A stretch of 64,000 nt of DNA. Source: Kineosporia babensis (GTDB lineage: Bacteria; Actinomycetota; Actinomycetes; Actinomycetales; Kineosporiaceae). The stretch is from assembly GCF_021129305.1 (NCBI RefSeq), contig NZ_JAJOMB010000033.1, positions 1-64,000 on the forward strand. The letters run 5' to 3'. The stretch's first letter is position 1. Each line of letters begins with the position of its first letter. Shown piece by piece: positions 17,170 to 26,625 of the stretch. The notes beneath the pieces are model-generated. The model was given only the letters and a program-made list of their open reading frames with translations. It did no database searches and was not told where the DNA came from. The position numbers and the translations under genes are program-made.

Positions 17170-17891
17170 GCCGCCACCTCCATGTTCCCGACCAGGCTGA
17201 TGAAACCTCGCTCGGCGTCCGGCTCACCGGTACGTTCCAGCAGCCGGGCGAGGGTGTCGTGGAACAGCAGACGGCCCTCGCGCAGCAGCATCAGCTCGTC
17301 GCAACGCTCGGCCTCGTCCATCGCGTGGCTGGACACCAGCAGGCTCACGCCCTGCCCGGCCAAGCGGTGGAACAGCTCCCAGAGTTCGGCCCGCAGCACC
17401 GGGTCCAGCCCGACCGTGGGCTCGTCCAGCACGATCAGCCGGCTGCGCCCCAGCAGGGCCACCGCCAGGCTGACCCGCGACAACTGGCCACCGGAAAGCC
17501 TTGATGCCAGCTGCTTCTCCCGGCCCCCCAGACCGACCAGGTCGATCACCCGCTGCACCTCGGCCGGGTCGTCGCCGCGCACGGCGGCGAAATAGCGCAG
17601 GTTCTCGGCCACGCTCAGGTCCGGATAGACCGCCGCGGTCTGCCCGGCGTAGCCCACCTGAGTCCGCAGCACCGCCGCTCCGGCCGGATGCCCCAGCACG
17701 GTCACCGAACCGGCGCTGATCCGCTGCACCCCGACGATCGCCCGGATCAGCGTGCTCTTGCCCGACCCGCTGGGGCCGAGCAGTCCGGTGATCCGCCCGG
17801 CCCGGATCTGGGCGTCGATACCGGACAACACCTCGCGCCCGCCGCGGGTCACCCGCAGGCCGCGCACCTCTGTCGCGCTTAAATTATCCAT
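17166..17891 (-). CDS. ABC transporter ATP-binding protein
   Basis: This 241-residue ATPase energises the ABC-2 permease. Walker A is GPSGSGKST (about 38-46), the Q-loop lies in GYAGQTAAV, the signature is LSGGQLSR (about 133), Walker B is LIVLDEPTVGLD (about 152) and the H-loop is LLVSSHAMDEAE. ATG at 17891 is preferred to the upstream ATG at 17945, because the protein then starts just before the first beta strand. An AT-rich palindrome covers this start codon. Confidence 0.93.
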   Translation of the reverse strand: MDNLSATEVRGLRVTRGGREVLSGIDAQIRAGRITGLLGPSGSGKSTLIRAIVGVQRISAGSVTVLGHPAGAAVLRTQVGYAGQTAAVYPDLSVAENLRYFAAVRGDDPAEVQRVIDLVGLGGREKQLASRLSGGQLSRVSLAVALLGRSRLIVLDEPTVGLDPVLRAELWELFHRLAGQGVSLLVSSHAMDEAERCDELMLLREGRLLFHDTLARLLERTGEPDAERGFISLVGNMEVAA

Positions 17892-17906
17892 GCGTTTAAT
17901 TTGCGC
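17875..17906. promoter_or_regulatory. Palindromic operator over the ATPase start codon
   Basis: GCGC-TT-AAATTA-N10-TAATTT-GCGC forms an AT-rich inverted repeat in GC-rich surroundings, centred on the ATG at 17889-17891. Size and position suit a TetR-family dimer; the tetR gene is in the same operon. Confidence 0.55.
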
Positions 17907-17947
17907 CTGAGCCCACGCCCTGTCAACGGAAACCGGTCCGGACATGA

Positions 17948-17977
17948 CGAAGGGCCCGAGGTTCCTCGGACCCTTCG
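17948..17977 (-). terminator. Terminator hairpin after the esterase gene
   Basis: CGAAGGG-C-CCGAGG pairs with CCTCGG-A-CCCTTCG around a TT loop, one mismatch in 14 bp. It lies between the esterase stop and the exporter operon start. No U-run follows. Confidence 0.7.
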
Positions 17978-17990
17978 TCGGAGCAGATCT

Positions 17991-18944
17991 TCAGTTCAGG
18001 AAGCCACGCAGCCAGTCGTACTGCTCCCGCTGCTGGTAGCCCTGGCCGCCTTCGTGCTGGTTGTACGGGTACTCCCGGATGCTCTTCTCCCCCGACCAGG
18101 CGTTGTAAGCGCCGTACACGGTCGAGGGCGGGCAGGTCGGATCCATCAGGGCGACCGAGAACAGCGCGGGCACGCCGGCCTGCCGGGCGAAGTTGACCGC
18201 GTCCACGTAGGCCAGGGTCTGGAACAGCCGGTCGGCCCGTTCCCGGCGGCGCAGCAGGAAATGCACGATCTCGTCGTACGGCGCCCGGGTGCTGATCCAC
18301 GCCGCCCGCGGGAAGTCGCACAGGAACGGGACGTCGGCCAGCACCGCCTGCGCCCCGCCCAGCACCCCGCCGGAGATCGCCAGCCCGCCACCCTGGCTGA
18401 TGCCGTGGGTCAGCACCCGCGACGAGTCCACGGCGTCCAGACCTCGGACTGCGTCCACCGCGAGCGCAGCATCGGTGATCAGACGCCGGTAGAAGTGATC
18501 CTCGGGCGAGCGCCAGCCCTGGGTGAGATAGCCCGGGACCGAGGGACTTCCGCTGCCCCCGGCGTCATCCGTATCGCCGCCCTGGCCTCGGGTGTCCATC
18601 ACGAAGTGCGCGTAGCCGGCCAGCGCCCAGCCCAGCCGCTCGTGCGGCAGACCGCGTCCGCCGGTGTAACCGATGTACTCGACGATCCCGGGCAGTGGCG
18701 CCTCGCCGCGGTTGGCCGGCAGATGCAGCCAGCCCTTGACCGGCTGGCCGCCGAACCCGCTGAACGTCACGTCCCAGGTGTCCACCGTGGTCAGCCGGTT
18801 GTCCACGGGCTCCAGCCGGGTCTCGGCCGCCGCCGCCCGGGACTCCTTGAGGGTGCGCTGCCAGAACTCGTCGAAGTCGTCCGGCCGCGTGACCTCGGAC
18901 TGGTACCGGCGCAGCTGATCAAGCGGCAGATCGGCGTATCCCAT
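17991..18944 (-). CDS. Acetylxylan esterase / cephalosporin-C deacetylase family (CE7)
   Basis: This 317-residue alpha/beta hydrolase removes acetyl groups from xylo-oligosaccharides or related acetylated molecules in the cytosol (no signal peptide). CE7 marks are the start (YADLPLDQLRRY), the RGQGGD oxyanion block (about 121), nucleophile Ser in GISQGGG (about 178-184), Asp in MDPTCPPST and His in NQHEGG. Length matches the family (about 320). ATG at 18944 has GGGAG 4 nt upstream. It sits 18 bp after a ROK kinase, so deacetylation and sugar phosphorylation may be coupled. Confidence 0.92.
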   Translation of the reverse strand: MGYADLPLDQLRRYQSEVTRPDDFDEFWQRTLKESRAAAAETRLEPVDNRLTTVDTWDVTFSGFGGQPVKGWLHLPANRGEAPLPGIVEYIGYTGGRGLPHERLGWALAGYAHFVMDTRGQGGDTDDAGGSGSPSVPGYLTQGWRSPEDHFYRRLITDAALAVDAVRGLDAVDSSRVLTHGISQGGGLAISGGVLGGAQAVLADVPFLCDFPRAAWISTRAPYDEIVHFLLRRRERADRLFQTLAYVDAVNFARQAGVPALFSVALMDPTCPPSTVYGAYNAWSGEKSIREYPYNQHEGGQGYQQREQYDWLRGFLN

Positions 18945-18962
18945 AGCTCTCCCAACTAGGTT

Positions 18963-19823
18963 TTACGGACGGGACGCGTGGGCTGCGGCGCCGATCAACG
19001 GCGCGTTCTCGGGGTCGGCCGCGACGCGGAGCACCACGTCCCGGGCCAGCCCCTTGCGCAGCGGAGCCTCGATCAGGTCGAAGGAGCCGGCGATGGATCC
19101 GCCCAGCACCAGCACTTCCGCGCCGAAATCCCGGACGTAGGGCGACATCGCCTCGCCAAGCGCCTGAAACGCGTGCTCCAGAACCGAGGCCGCCACGCCG
19201 GGTCCCCGCCGAGCCAGGTCCGCGATCTCGTGCACGTCCAGGTCGGCGCCGGTCCGCTCCAGGTAGGCGCGGCGGATCGCCCGGCGGGACATGGTCTCTT
19301 CCAGCTCCGCCCCGCCCCAGACGATGAAGTGCGCCTCGCCGTCCGGCGGAACGCCTGGGCCCGACGACATCGCCACGCCGTCCGCGATGAAGGCCGAGCC
19401 AACCCCGGTACCCAGAGTCAGGCAGATCGCCCGCCGGAAACCCTCGGCCGCCCCGGCGGTGAACTCGCCCAGGCCGAAACTGTCTGCATCGTTGAGGAAG
19501 ACGATTCGCCCGGGAGTATCCGGAAGCCGGGCTGCGAAGGCCGCCCGGATGTCGAAGCCGTTCAGCGCCTCGAACTTGCCTACATTCTCGAAACGCCCGA
19601 TGCCGGCCGGATAGTCGAACGGCCCGGGCATCGCGATCCCCCACGGTGCCCCGGCCCCGGGCGCCAGCCAGTGCGCCCCCTCCAGCATCACGTCCATGAA
19701 CGCCTCGGCCGAGATGTCCGGATCCACGTGCCAGCGCCGCGAGCGCAGCACCGCCGGTGGCTCGAGCGTGACCAGTGCGGCCGTCAGGTGCGAGCCGCCG
19801 ACCTCCACAACTGCGACCGTCAC
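18963..19823 (-). CDS. ROK family sugar kinase
   Basis: This 286-residue protein has the ROK/actin-like ATPase fold. Phosphate 1 motif is EVGGSHLTAAL at the start, the catalytic Asp lies in FLNDADSFGLGE (about 108-119), and the LTLGTGVGSAFI phosphate 2 loop follows. The CXCGXXGCXE zinc motif of classic ROK kinases is missing, with a diverged C-terminal half containing VLVLGGSI. It probably phosphorylates a hexose. GTG at 19823 overlaps the dehydrogenase stop by 4 bp. The operon with a hydroxyacid dehydrogenase and CE7 esterase points to plant-sugar use. Confidence 0.82.
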   Translation of the reverse strand: MTVAVVEVGGSHLTAALVTLEPPAVLRSRRWHVDPDISAEAFMDVMLEGAHWLAPGAGAPWGIAMPGPFDYPAGIGRFENVGKFEALNGFDIRAAFAARLPDTPGRIVFLNDADSFGLGEFTAGAAEGFRRAICLTLGTGVGSAFIADGVAMSSGPGVPPDGEAHFIVWGGAELEETMSRRAIRRAYLERTGADLDVHEIADLARRGPGVAASVLEHAFQALGEAMSPYVRDFGAEVLVLGGSIAGSFDLIEAPLRKGLARDVVLRVAADPENAPLIGAAAHASRP

Positions 19824-20734
19824 GGCGCGATCACGACATTACGCAGGGGCTTTCCGTCGCGCAGGGCCTCGGCCTGAGCGCGTACCAGGGCCGCCACCCG
19901 CGGGGCCATCGCCGTGCTGTTGCCCCCGATGTGCGGGGTGACGATCACGTTCTCCAGGCTCCACAGCGGGTGATCGGCCGGCAGCGGCTCGGGGTCGGTC
20001 ACGTCCAGCGCTGCGCGGATCCGCCCGGTGGACAGCTCGGCCACCAGGGCCGCGGTGACCACCACCGCCCCACGGGCCACGTTGACCAACAGCGCGTCCG
20101 CCTTCATGGCGGCCAGGAAATCAGCGTCCACCAGCCCGGTGGTGGCCGGGTTCAGCGGCACGGCCAGCACCACGATGTCCGCCTCCGGCAACAGAAGCGG
20201 CAGCTCGTCGATGCCGTGAACCAGACCACCCGCGTCCGTACGACGCTTTGACGCCACCCGCACCACGGTGACCTCGAAGGGCGCCAGCCGGCTCATGATC
20301 GCCTGCCCGACTCCGCCCTGCCCGATCACCAGGACCCGGGAGTCCGCCAGCGCCCGGGTGGTCCCGCCGATCCACTCACCGCGTTCGGAAGCCCGCACGC
20401 ACTCCGCCAGATTGCGCTGCGCAGCGATGATCAGACCCACCGTGAGCTCCGCCGTGGACGCCTCGTGCACACTCGCGGCGTTGCAGAACGTCATGCCCTC
20501 GGGCAGCGCCTCGGCCACCCCGTCGTACCCGATGCTCTGGCTCTGCACCACGCAGCCGCCGAGCGGCTGCAGCGCCTTCAGCTCGGGCGCCTTGGACATG
20601 TACGGCGGCACCACCAGATCGAAGTCGGTCCGCGGTGGTGGATCCTGCAGGTCCCACCGCACCGGGGTGATCCCGGGCAGGCCCGCGAGGGCTTCCATCA
20701 GCTCGTCACTGGGCAAACTGACCACGATCGTCAT
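19820..20734 (-). CDS. D-isomer-specific 2-hydroxyacid dehydrogenase
   Basis: This 304-residue NAD(P)-dependent reductase or oxidase acts on 2-keto/2-hydroxy acids. The Rossmann loop is IGQGGVGQAI (about 138-147). The catalytic Arg is in NVARGAVV, Glu in DPEPLP and His in TPHIGG, in the usual order. Length is slightly short for the family (310-340) because the N-terminal substrate domain is compact. ATG at 20734 has a weak ribosome site and lies 11 bp after the truncated acyl-CoA-dehydrogenase-like gene. The substrate cannot be named; glyoxylate or a sugar-derived keto acid are options. Confidence 0.88.
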   Translation of the reverse strand: MTIVVSLPSDELMEALAGLPGITPVRWDLQDPPPRTDFDLVVPPYMSKAPELKALQPLGGCVVQSQSIGYDGVAEALPEGMTFCNAASVHEASTAELTVGLIIAAQRNLAECVRASERGEWIGGTTRALADSRVLVIGQGGVGQAIMSRLAPFEVTVVRVASKRRTDAGGLVHGIDELPLLLPEADIVVLAVPLNPATTGLVDADFLAAMKADALLVNVARGAVVVTAALVAELSTGRIRAALDVTDPEPLPADHPLWSLENVIVTPHIGGNSTAMAPRVAALVRAQAEALRDGKPLRNVVIAP

Positions 20735-20745
20735 GCGGCGAAGCC

Positions 20746-21432
20746 TTACATCCCGGTACTGGCCTCCGCCAGAGGGGTCCGGTTCTGCTCCGCCACATCC
20801 AGGGCCTGTGCCGGACCGAGCAGTTCCTCCAGAGGCCTGCCGTTCAGTGCCTGTGCGGTCACTTTCCGTCTCTCCGGGTACGTGGTGGGGCGGTCGAAGA
20901 GAGTGGAGTAGGGCACGATGCAGCCGGGCGCGACCCGCACCCCGTCCAGCCAGAGTGAACCGACGGCCCCGTCATGGGTGACGCCGAGGTCGTCCCGGCG
21001 GATCACGGCGAACACCTCGTCGGGTTCGTCGCTCGGCTCGGCCAGCTCGTCGACCAGCACCGCAGGCACCACCAGCCAGTCGTTGCGCAGCACCCCCGGC
21101 GCGCAGACGCTCTCACCGTCGAGCCGATAGACCCCGTTGCGCCAGCGAGCCAGCGTGATCTGCGGCCCTGCCCCACGATCCGGCCCGCCGAAGCCCGGCC
21201 CGACTCCGGCGAAGCAGGCGCCGGCCAGCGCCTCACCGAAGAAGTAGCTCTGCTGCTCGAGCGTGGCCTGCTCAGCCAGCACCTGGAGGAACAGGTAGTG
21301 ACCGTGCAGCAGCCGGGCGCGATCCGGCTCGACCTGGGCCACCCGGTGCAGTGCCTCGACCAACGTGGTCACCGAACAGCCCGGGCCGCCGAACGCCTTG
21401 GGCACGGTGATCCCGGTCAGGCAGCGATCCAT
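20746..21432 (-). pseudogene. Truncated acyl-CoA dehydrogenase/DszC-like flavoprotein
   Basis: The first 170 of 228 residues resemble acyl-CoA-dehydrogenase-type monooxygenases (DszC/SfnB group): ITVPKAFGGPG, a helical LARADGS-like region (here VAQVEPDRARLLHGHY), the beta domain YRLDGES...DWLVVPA and the loop DGVRVAPG before STLFDRPTT. Full members have about 390-410 residues. The N-terminal 30 residues and nearly all of the C-terminal four-helix FAD/tetramer domain are absent, replaced by about 50 residues of unclear origin. It is likely a decayed gene, though it is still open and spaced 11 bp from the next cistron. Confidence 0.6.
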
Positions 21433-21587
21433 GGCGCCAGCATGCTGGATCGGCGGCGCCCGGGGAACGCCCCCACGCCTACCTCACAGCGAAAAGACCG
21501 AGTAGTGCCCCAAATCCACCGGTCCCGTCACCGAATCACCACAAGTGACGCCACGGTGAAACGAAAATCCCTACGCTGGATCATATC

Positions 21588-22529
21588 TCAGCTTTGCGGA
21601 GCCCCAAGCACAGAACGCCCCGAGCTCAGGCCGTCCAGATCGCCGAGCTCCGAGAGCGTGAGCAGATCCTGGATCCGGTGCAGGCCGGGCTCCAGCGTCG
21701 GCGCCCGGCGGGTGGCGATCGCGACGATACGAGCGGCGTAACCAGCCTGCCGCTGCCCACCGGCCCAGCTGAGGCTCTGCCCGGCCCGGGCGAAGACCTG
21801 CCACCCCGGCTTGCCGGGCAGATGCAGCGCCGAGGGCAGCCCGGCGGCACCGCGCACCCGGGTCAACCGCTGCAGCAAGGCGGTGCTGAACCGGTCACCG
21901 GTGGCCAGATACGTCCGCACCGGCCGCCCCAGGCCGGCGGTGAGCATCTGCTGGCCGGGGAAATCGACCCGGAGAAAGCTGCGCCAGCGGCCGTCGGGCA
22001 GGGCCAGCTTCTGGGCATCGCTGAAGTTCAGCACCTCTTCGCCGGTGGCCGGATCGGTGAAGTACGTGCCCAGCAACGCATACGTAGAGCCCAGATCGGC
22101 CGCGCTCTGCGGATCACCGACCCCGAGCACCACGCCGATCTGGACCGGTTCCATCACGCCGAGCCCAACCGCACCGGCCACCGCGTCACGCGCGAGCACC
22201 CCGGCCAGCAACGGAATCAGCCGAGCGCCGGCCAGGACCGGCGTTCGGGGATGCGCCGGCAACACCATGTCGCCGATCTCCACGAAGGCCGCGCTCGCCG
22301 CCGCAGCCCGCTCGGCCAGACGCGGATCCGTCACCCCGGAGACGTTCACCACCACGGCCACCTGCCCGGCCGCCCGGTACAGGTCGGCCAGATCGCCACG
22401 CAGGTTCACCGCCTGCTCGTACTGGATCGGATCCCGCCCGGCGAGCACCGCCTCGACGCCCATCCCCGCCAGTTCCCTCGCCGTGGCCCGGCCCAGGTCG
22501 CCCGGACCGTCGAGGATGAGTGCCCGCAC
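21588..22529 (-). CDS. NAD(P)-binding Rossmann protein, saccharopine-dehydrogenase-like N-terminus
   Basis: I do not recognise this 313-residue protein beyond its N-terminal half. It begins with a dinucleotide loop LILDGPGDLGRATAREL, then GVEAVLAGRD and VVVNVSGVTDP, the pattern of saccharopine dehydrogenase-like reductases. The rest holds no motif I know. GTG at 22529 is chosen because AGAAGGAG lies 8 nt upstream; the GTG two codons earlier is almost on top of that site. It precedes the truncated acyl-CoA-dehydrogenase-like gene by 155 bp. A reductase of unknown substrate is the safest call. Confidence 0.65.
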   Translation of the reverse strand: MRALILDGPGDLGRATARELAGMGVEAVLAGRDPIQYEQAVNLRGDLADLYRAAGQVAVVVNVSGVTDPRLAERAAAASAAFVEIGDMVLPAHPRTPVLAGARLIPLLAGVLARDAVAGAVGLGVMEPVQIGVVLGVGDPQSAADLGSTYALLGTYFTDPATGEEVLNFSDAQKLALPDGRWRSFLRVDFPGQQMLTAGLGRPVRTYLATGDRFSTALLQRLTRVRGAAGLPSALHLPGKPGWQVFARAGQSLSWAGGQRQAGYAARIVAIATRRAPTLEPGLHRIQDLLTLSELGDLDGLSSGRSVLGAPQS

Positions 22530-22563
22530 GTTCGTCACTCCTTCTGATCTACAACGGTTTCCA

Positions 22564-24131
22564 CTATGCGCGAGGTTGTCGGGGCTCGCGCGATGAAGCC
22601 GTTGCGTCCGATCTGTGCAGGGCATCGGAGTCGGCCCGGGGCTTCGGGATCCCCGCCGAGGTAGCCGCACCCGAGGCCATCACCCGGTTCCGGCCGGCCG
22701 CCTTGGCCTCGTACAGCGCCTCATCCGCTCGCTGGGTCACCTGCTGCGGGGTCTCACCCCGGCGCACGCAGGCCACTCCGGCGCTCACCGTCATCACCCC
22801 GAACGGCTCGTTGCCCGGGTGCGTCAGCCCGGCCTGTTCCAGCGCCGCGCGGTGTCGCTCGACGATGGTCCGGGCCTGCTCGATGTCCACCGAACGGAGC
22901 AACAGCAGCAGTTCCTCACCGCCGTAGCGGTAGATCCGGTCGTTCGATCGGCTGGTCCGGTCCAGCAGCATCGCCACCGACTGCAGGGCCAGATCACCGG
23001 CCTGATGCCCGAGCCGGTCGTTGTAGATCTTGAACCGGTCCAGGTCGAACAGCGCCACCGCGTAGCGGTCCCCCGAGGCGGCCTGCTCGTCCGCCTCGCG
23101 CAGGTCGTCGGCCAGCTGCAGCCGGTTCGCGATGCCCATCAGCGGGTCGGTGCGCGAGTCGTGCCGCAGTTCGTCATTGCTCCGGCGCAGCACCGAACCC
23201 CGGATCGCCAGCAGCACCCCGACCATGCCCACGCCGATGCTCAGCGCCCCCATCCGGGCGTCCTTGCCGGTGGCCACGATCTGGACGACGGACAGCAGCA
23301 GGAACGAGACCGTGGGCAGTACCCCGCCGCGGTTGCGTACTCCGGTCAGATCCGCCCGCCCCTCAGCCGGCTTGGCCTTCCAGGCGCCGATCCCGATCAG
23401 CACCATGCCGATCGTCCACAGCGGGTCCAGAGCGCTGTCCCCCGCCACGTAGGTCTGGTTCAGCAGCGGCGGTGCCCAGGCCACGAAAGTGCCCGCCTCG
23501 ACCACCAGGCCGGCCAGGAGCATGCTCAGCCCCCAGTTATGCCGCAGCCTCAGCGATCCGGCCACCACTGCCTGCAGCATCACCATCGCCGTGGAGACGA
23601 AGATCAGGGGGTAAGCCAGAATTGTCGCCACTGCAACGGTGCTGAGGGTGGAGCCATGAATGTCCGGCCACAGCAGCACCAGAAGCAGCACGCAGACGGC
23701 TGCTCCCAGTGGGGCGAGTTCCATCCACGACAGTTCACGCTCACGGTTGCGGGCCCGGGCAAGTCTGCGAATACCTATGGCGGAAAAGACTCCCGCGCTG
23801 AGCCACATCAGATCCGACACCGTCGGGGACGGCGGCCAGGTGTCGCTAATACGTAGAAGTCGTAAATCACCACGGCGACGAACCAGAGCACCTGGCCGCC
23901 GACGAGGTACCCCCAGCCCTCGCGATCTGGGGCATTCGCGGCCGACCCGCGGGCCAGAACCGTGCCAAGTACGGCGATGCCACCGGAGATCGCCCAATGG
24001 ATACAGGTGAGCCATTTGCCGGGGGTAGTGGAAACCATGGGGGCTGCGATCAGGAGCGCTGCGCAGGCCAGGGAACCGAGGATCAGCGTGGCCACTCCGG
24101 CCCGGCGCAGCAGCGCAAACCGATCCGTCAC
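22564..24131 (-). pseudogene. Membrane-bound GGDEF diguanylate cyclase, frameshifted
   Basis: Two frames together make one protein. The frame starting with ATG at 24131 encodes MTDRFALLRRAG, three membrane helices and ends in VIYDFYVL. The frame that continues with SDTWPPSPTVSDLMW has further helices and a C-terminal GGDEF domain. The join near 23847 needs one extra base, so a 1-nt deletion or a sequencing error separates them. The cyclase site RYGGEELL is intact and RSND lies five residues before it, a standard RxxD inhibitory site. If expressed, it would make c-di-GMP at the membrane, with the helices sensing an unknown signal. Confidence 0.75.
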
Positions 24132-24249
24132 GCCGCGCCCCCTCTCCAGCCTCCCCCAGGCCAGTCCCGTGCTGAATCGGCGATCCGGGGTATGGGCTTT
24201 AACCAGAGCCTAGGGACGTGGGTGCGCAGCTAACGCTCTCTTGGTGGCC

Positions 24250-26625
24250 TTACGTCCATGTCCAGGCTCGGACGGCGCGAGCCTGATCCACCAGCCGTAC
24301 CCGCTCCGCCTTGTCCTCGGTCAGGGGAACCAGCGCTCGATAGGTCTGCTCCAACGCCAGCCGGAGCTCAGCTTCCTGGGCCGGAACCCCGTCCAACGAT
24401 CCCGAGCTGCTGCCATCGACCAGGTGCAGGGCCCGCTCCAAAGCCTCGGCCCGCAACCGCGCAGCCACCGCAGGCTCCACCGTCGCCGCCCGCAGCCCCG
24501 CCAGCGCCGACTCCAGGACCGAAAGATCCTCGCCGTGCCGGATCAAGTACTCCGCCCGATGCCGCCGGGCCAGCACGAAGACCCGGCTCCCCGGCGGCAC
24601 GAAGTCATACGCCGCAGCAACATCCATAACCCCGCCTGCAGCCAGGGCCGACCGCACCCGCGCCAGGCCGAATGCCGAAGCCGCCACGTAGTTCGCATCA
24701 GTCCGCAAACAGGTCAGGTACAGCTGTTCCGCGAATCCAGGATCGCGCTGCTCACAAGCCAGGGCCAGCGCCAGTTTCGGCGCCAGTTCCCCCGGCACCT
24801 CCCCGTACACCGCATTGAATGCCTGCTGCGCATCGTCGAACCGGCCCGCCCGCAACGCCGACAGCCCCAGCACCCACACCGCACGCCATTCCCAGCTGTC
24901 CACCCCCAGGATCCGCCCGCACAACTCGTCGCACCGCTGCTCCTGCCCGGCCTCCAGCAGAGCCCCGGCCAGGTACAGCCGCAGCTCGGTGGAGGGGTCC
25001 GGCACGGCCTCGAGCACCGCGATCCGCACCTCCGACTCGACGTCCGGCGGAACCGCCGCCAGCGCGGCCACGAGCTGCGAATCGTCCTCAACGGCCAGCA
25101 GTTCCGGAAGCGAGCGCCAGTCCAGCGTCTCGTCGTGCGCGGCCGGTGGGCGGAACAAGGTCGAAGCGTGCGAATCCTCCGCGGCGTGCTCCCGGTCGGC
25201 CGCCACCACCTCGCGCAGCACCCCGAGCAACTGCACCCGCATCTCCTCGCACGAGGCGAACCGGTCGTCCCGGTCGGCCGCGCAGGCCCGGGCCAGCCAC
25301 TGGTACAGCGAGTCGTGCCGGGCCAGCACCGGATGATCGGCCTGGGCCGGCAGGTCCACGGCGTAGGTGGTGGTGTTGCCGCGGAAGTCGATCAGCAGCG
25401 TGAGCAGGGTCCGGCCGATGGTGAAGATGTCGCTGGCCACCGAGGCCCCCAGTTCCGGGATTTCGGGGGCCTGGTAGCCGCGGGTGCCGTAGATCGCCAC
25501 CTGCTCCTCGTCCAGCCGCAGCACCCCGCCCAGGTCGATCAGCTTCACCGTGTCCTGCACCTGGATCAGGTTGTCCGGCTTGAAGTCGCAGAAGACCAGG
25601 CCGTGCTCGTGCAGGTAGGAGAAGGCGGGCAGCACCTCCAGGACGAAGGCCACGGCCTGGTCCGGCGGCAGCGGGTCCACCGCGCCGCCGTTCAGCGCGG
25701 CCCGGTCGGTCAGGATCTGCTTCAGCGACTGCCCCGAGACGTGCTCCATCACGATGTAGCCGGCGCCCTCGTGGGTGGCGAAGTTCAGGATCTTGACGAT
25801 CCGCGCGTGGTCGACCTGGGCCAGGAACCGCTGCTCGGCGATCGCGGCCGCCATCGCGTCCGGATCCTCGGTGTTCAGCAGCCCTTTCAGCACCACCCAG
25901 CGGCGCGAGACCTTCAGGTCGCGGGCCAGGTAGATCCAGCCCAGGCCGCCGTGCGCGATCGCCCCGACCACCTCGTACTGCCGGGCCACCAGGTCACCGG
26001 CCCGCAGCTTGGGCGTGAAGGAGAACGGTGAGCGGCAGTTCGGGCAGAACCCGTCCGGCCGGCCCGGGCGGCCCTGCCGCGAGCGGCCCACCGGCCTGCC
26101 GCACTGCGGGCAGAATCGGCGTTGCTCCGGGACCGAGGGATCGGTGAGAACGGACTCCAGAGGATCGCGCTCGGGCAGGTCCGGCACCGTGGTGATGCCC
26201 TGCCCGAGGCCCAGTCCGCGGGTTCGAGTAGGACCAGAGGACGTCCGTGAGCTGGTGGCCACGCCGCTCTCGTGAGCGCGGCGGGAACCGAGGGCGAGCC
26301 GCCCGATCCCGGAGGATCCCGAACTTCCGGAAAGCTGTGCGGAGGGAGAACTTCCGCCCGCCGAATCCAGGGCCGTGGCGGCAGAAACCGGCTCGGTGCC
26401 GAGGTCGGCGTCCGGATCGGCCGAGGACTGCTCCGGGCTACCACAGACGTTGCAGTACCCGTCCTCGAAAAGACCGTCGCACCCAGGCTCGGTACAGGCG
26501 CTACTTCCGTCCGACCCGGAAACCGAAAGCCCCGCAACGCCATCGGCCGCCGACACCGAGAGCCCACCGTCAGACGTACCCACCCCACTTCCAGGGCCGC
26601 TGGAGGGGTTACCCGATCCGCTCAT
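24250..26625 (-). CDS. pknG: Serine/threonine protein kinase PknG
   Basis: This 791-residue soluble kinase matches PknG, which in mycobacteria phosphorylates GarA/OdhI to control 2-oxoglutarate flux. In order it has a Ser/Gly-rich N-terminus with a small Cys cluster (CTEPGC...YCNVCG, about 44-62), a rubredoxin-like domain (CPQC and CPNC, about 172-200), the kinase domain (VVLKGLL Lys; CDFKPDN catalytic loop; LIDLGG in place of DFG; TRGYQAPE) and a C-terminal TPR half. The atypical DLG and CDFKPDN are normal for PknG. ATG at 26625 overlaps the glnH stop (ATGA) with GGAGGGG upstream. Confidence 0.95.
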   Translation of the reverse strand: MSGSGNPSSGPGSGVGTSDGGLSVSAADGVAGLSVSGSDGSSACTEPGCDGLFEDGYCNVCGSPEQSSADPDADLGTEPVSAATALDSAGGSSPSAQLSGSSGSSGIGRLALGSRRAHESGVATSSRTSSGPTRTRGLGLGQGITTVPDLPERDPLESVLTDPSVPEQRRFCPQCGRPVGRSRQGRPGRPDGFCPNCRSPFSFTPKLRAGDLVARQYEVVGAIAHGGLGWIYLARDLKVSRRWVVLKGLLNTEDPDAMAAAIAEQRFLAQVDHARIVKILNFATHEGAGYIVMEHVSGQSLKQILTDRAALNGGAVDPLPPDQAVAFVLEVLPAFSYLHEHGLVFCDFKPDNLIQVQDTVKLIDLGGVLRLDEEQVAIYGTRGYQAPEIPELGASVASDIFTIGRTLLTLLIDFRGNTTTYAVDLPAQADHPVLARHDSLYQWLARACAADRDDRFASCEEMRVQLLGVLREVVAADREHAAEDSHASTLFRPPAAHDETLDWRSLPELLAVEDDSQLVAALAAVPPDVESEVRIAVLEAVPDPSTELRLYLAGALLEAGQEQRCDELCGRILGVDSWEWRAVWVLGLSALRAGRFDDAQQAFNAVYGEVPGELAPKLALALACEQRDPGFAEQLYLTCLRTDANYVAASAFGLARVRSALAAGGVMDVAAAYDFVPPGSRVFVLARRHRAEYLIRHGEDLSVLESALAGLRAATVEPAVAARLRAEALERALHLVDGSSSGSLDGVPAQEAELRLALEQTYRALVPLTEDKAERVRLVDQARAVRAWTWT

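Noticed and set aside
24241-26031. 596-codon plus-strand frame opposite pknG
   Set aside because: Composition is His/Arg/Gln/Pro shadow text with no motif, and pknG on the other strand is certain.
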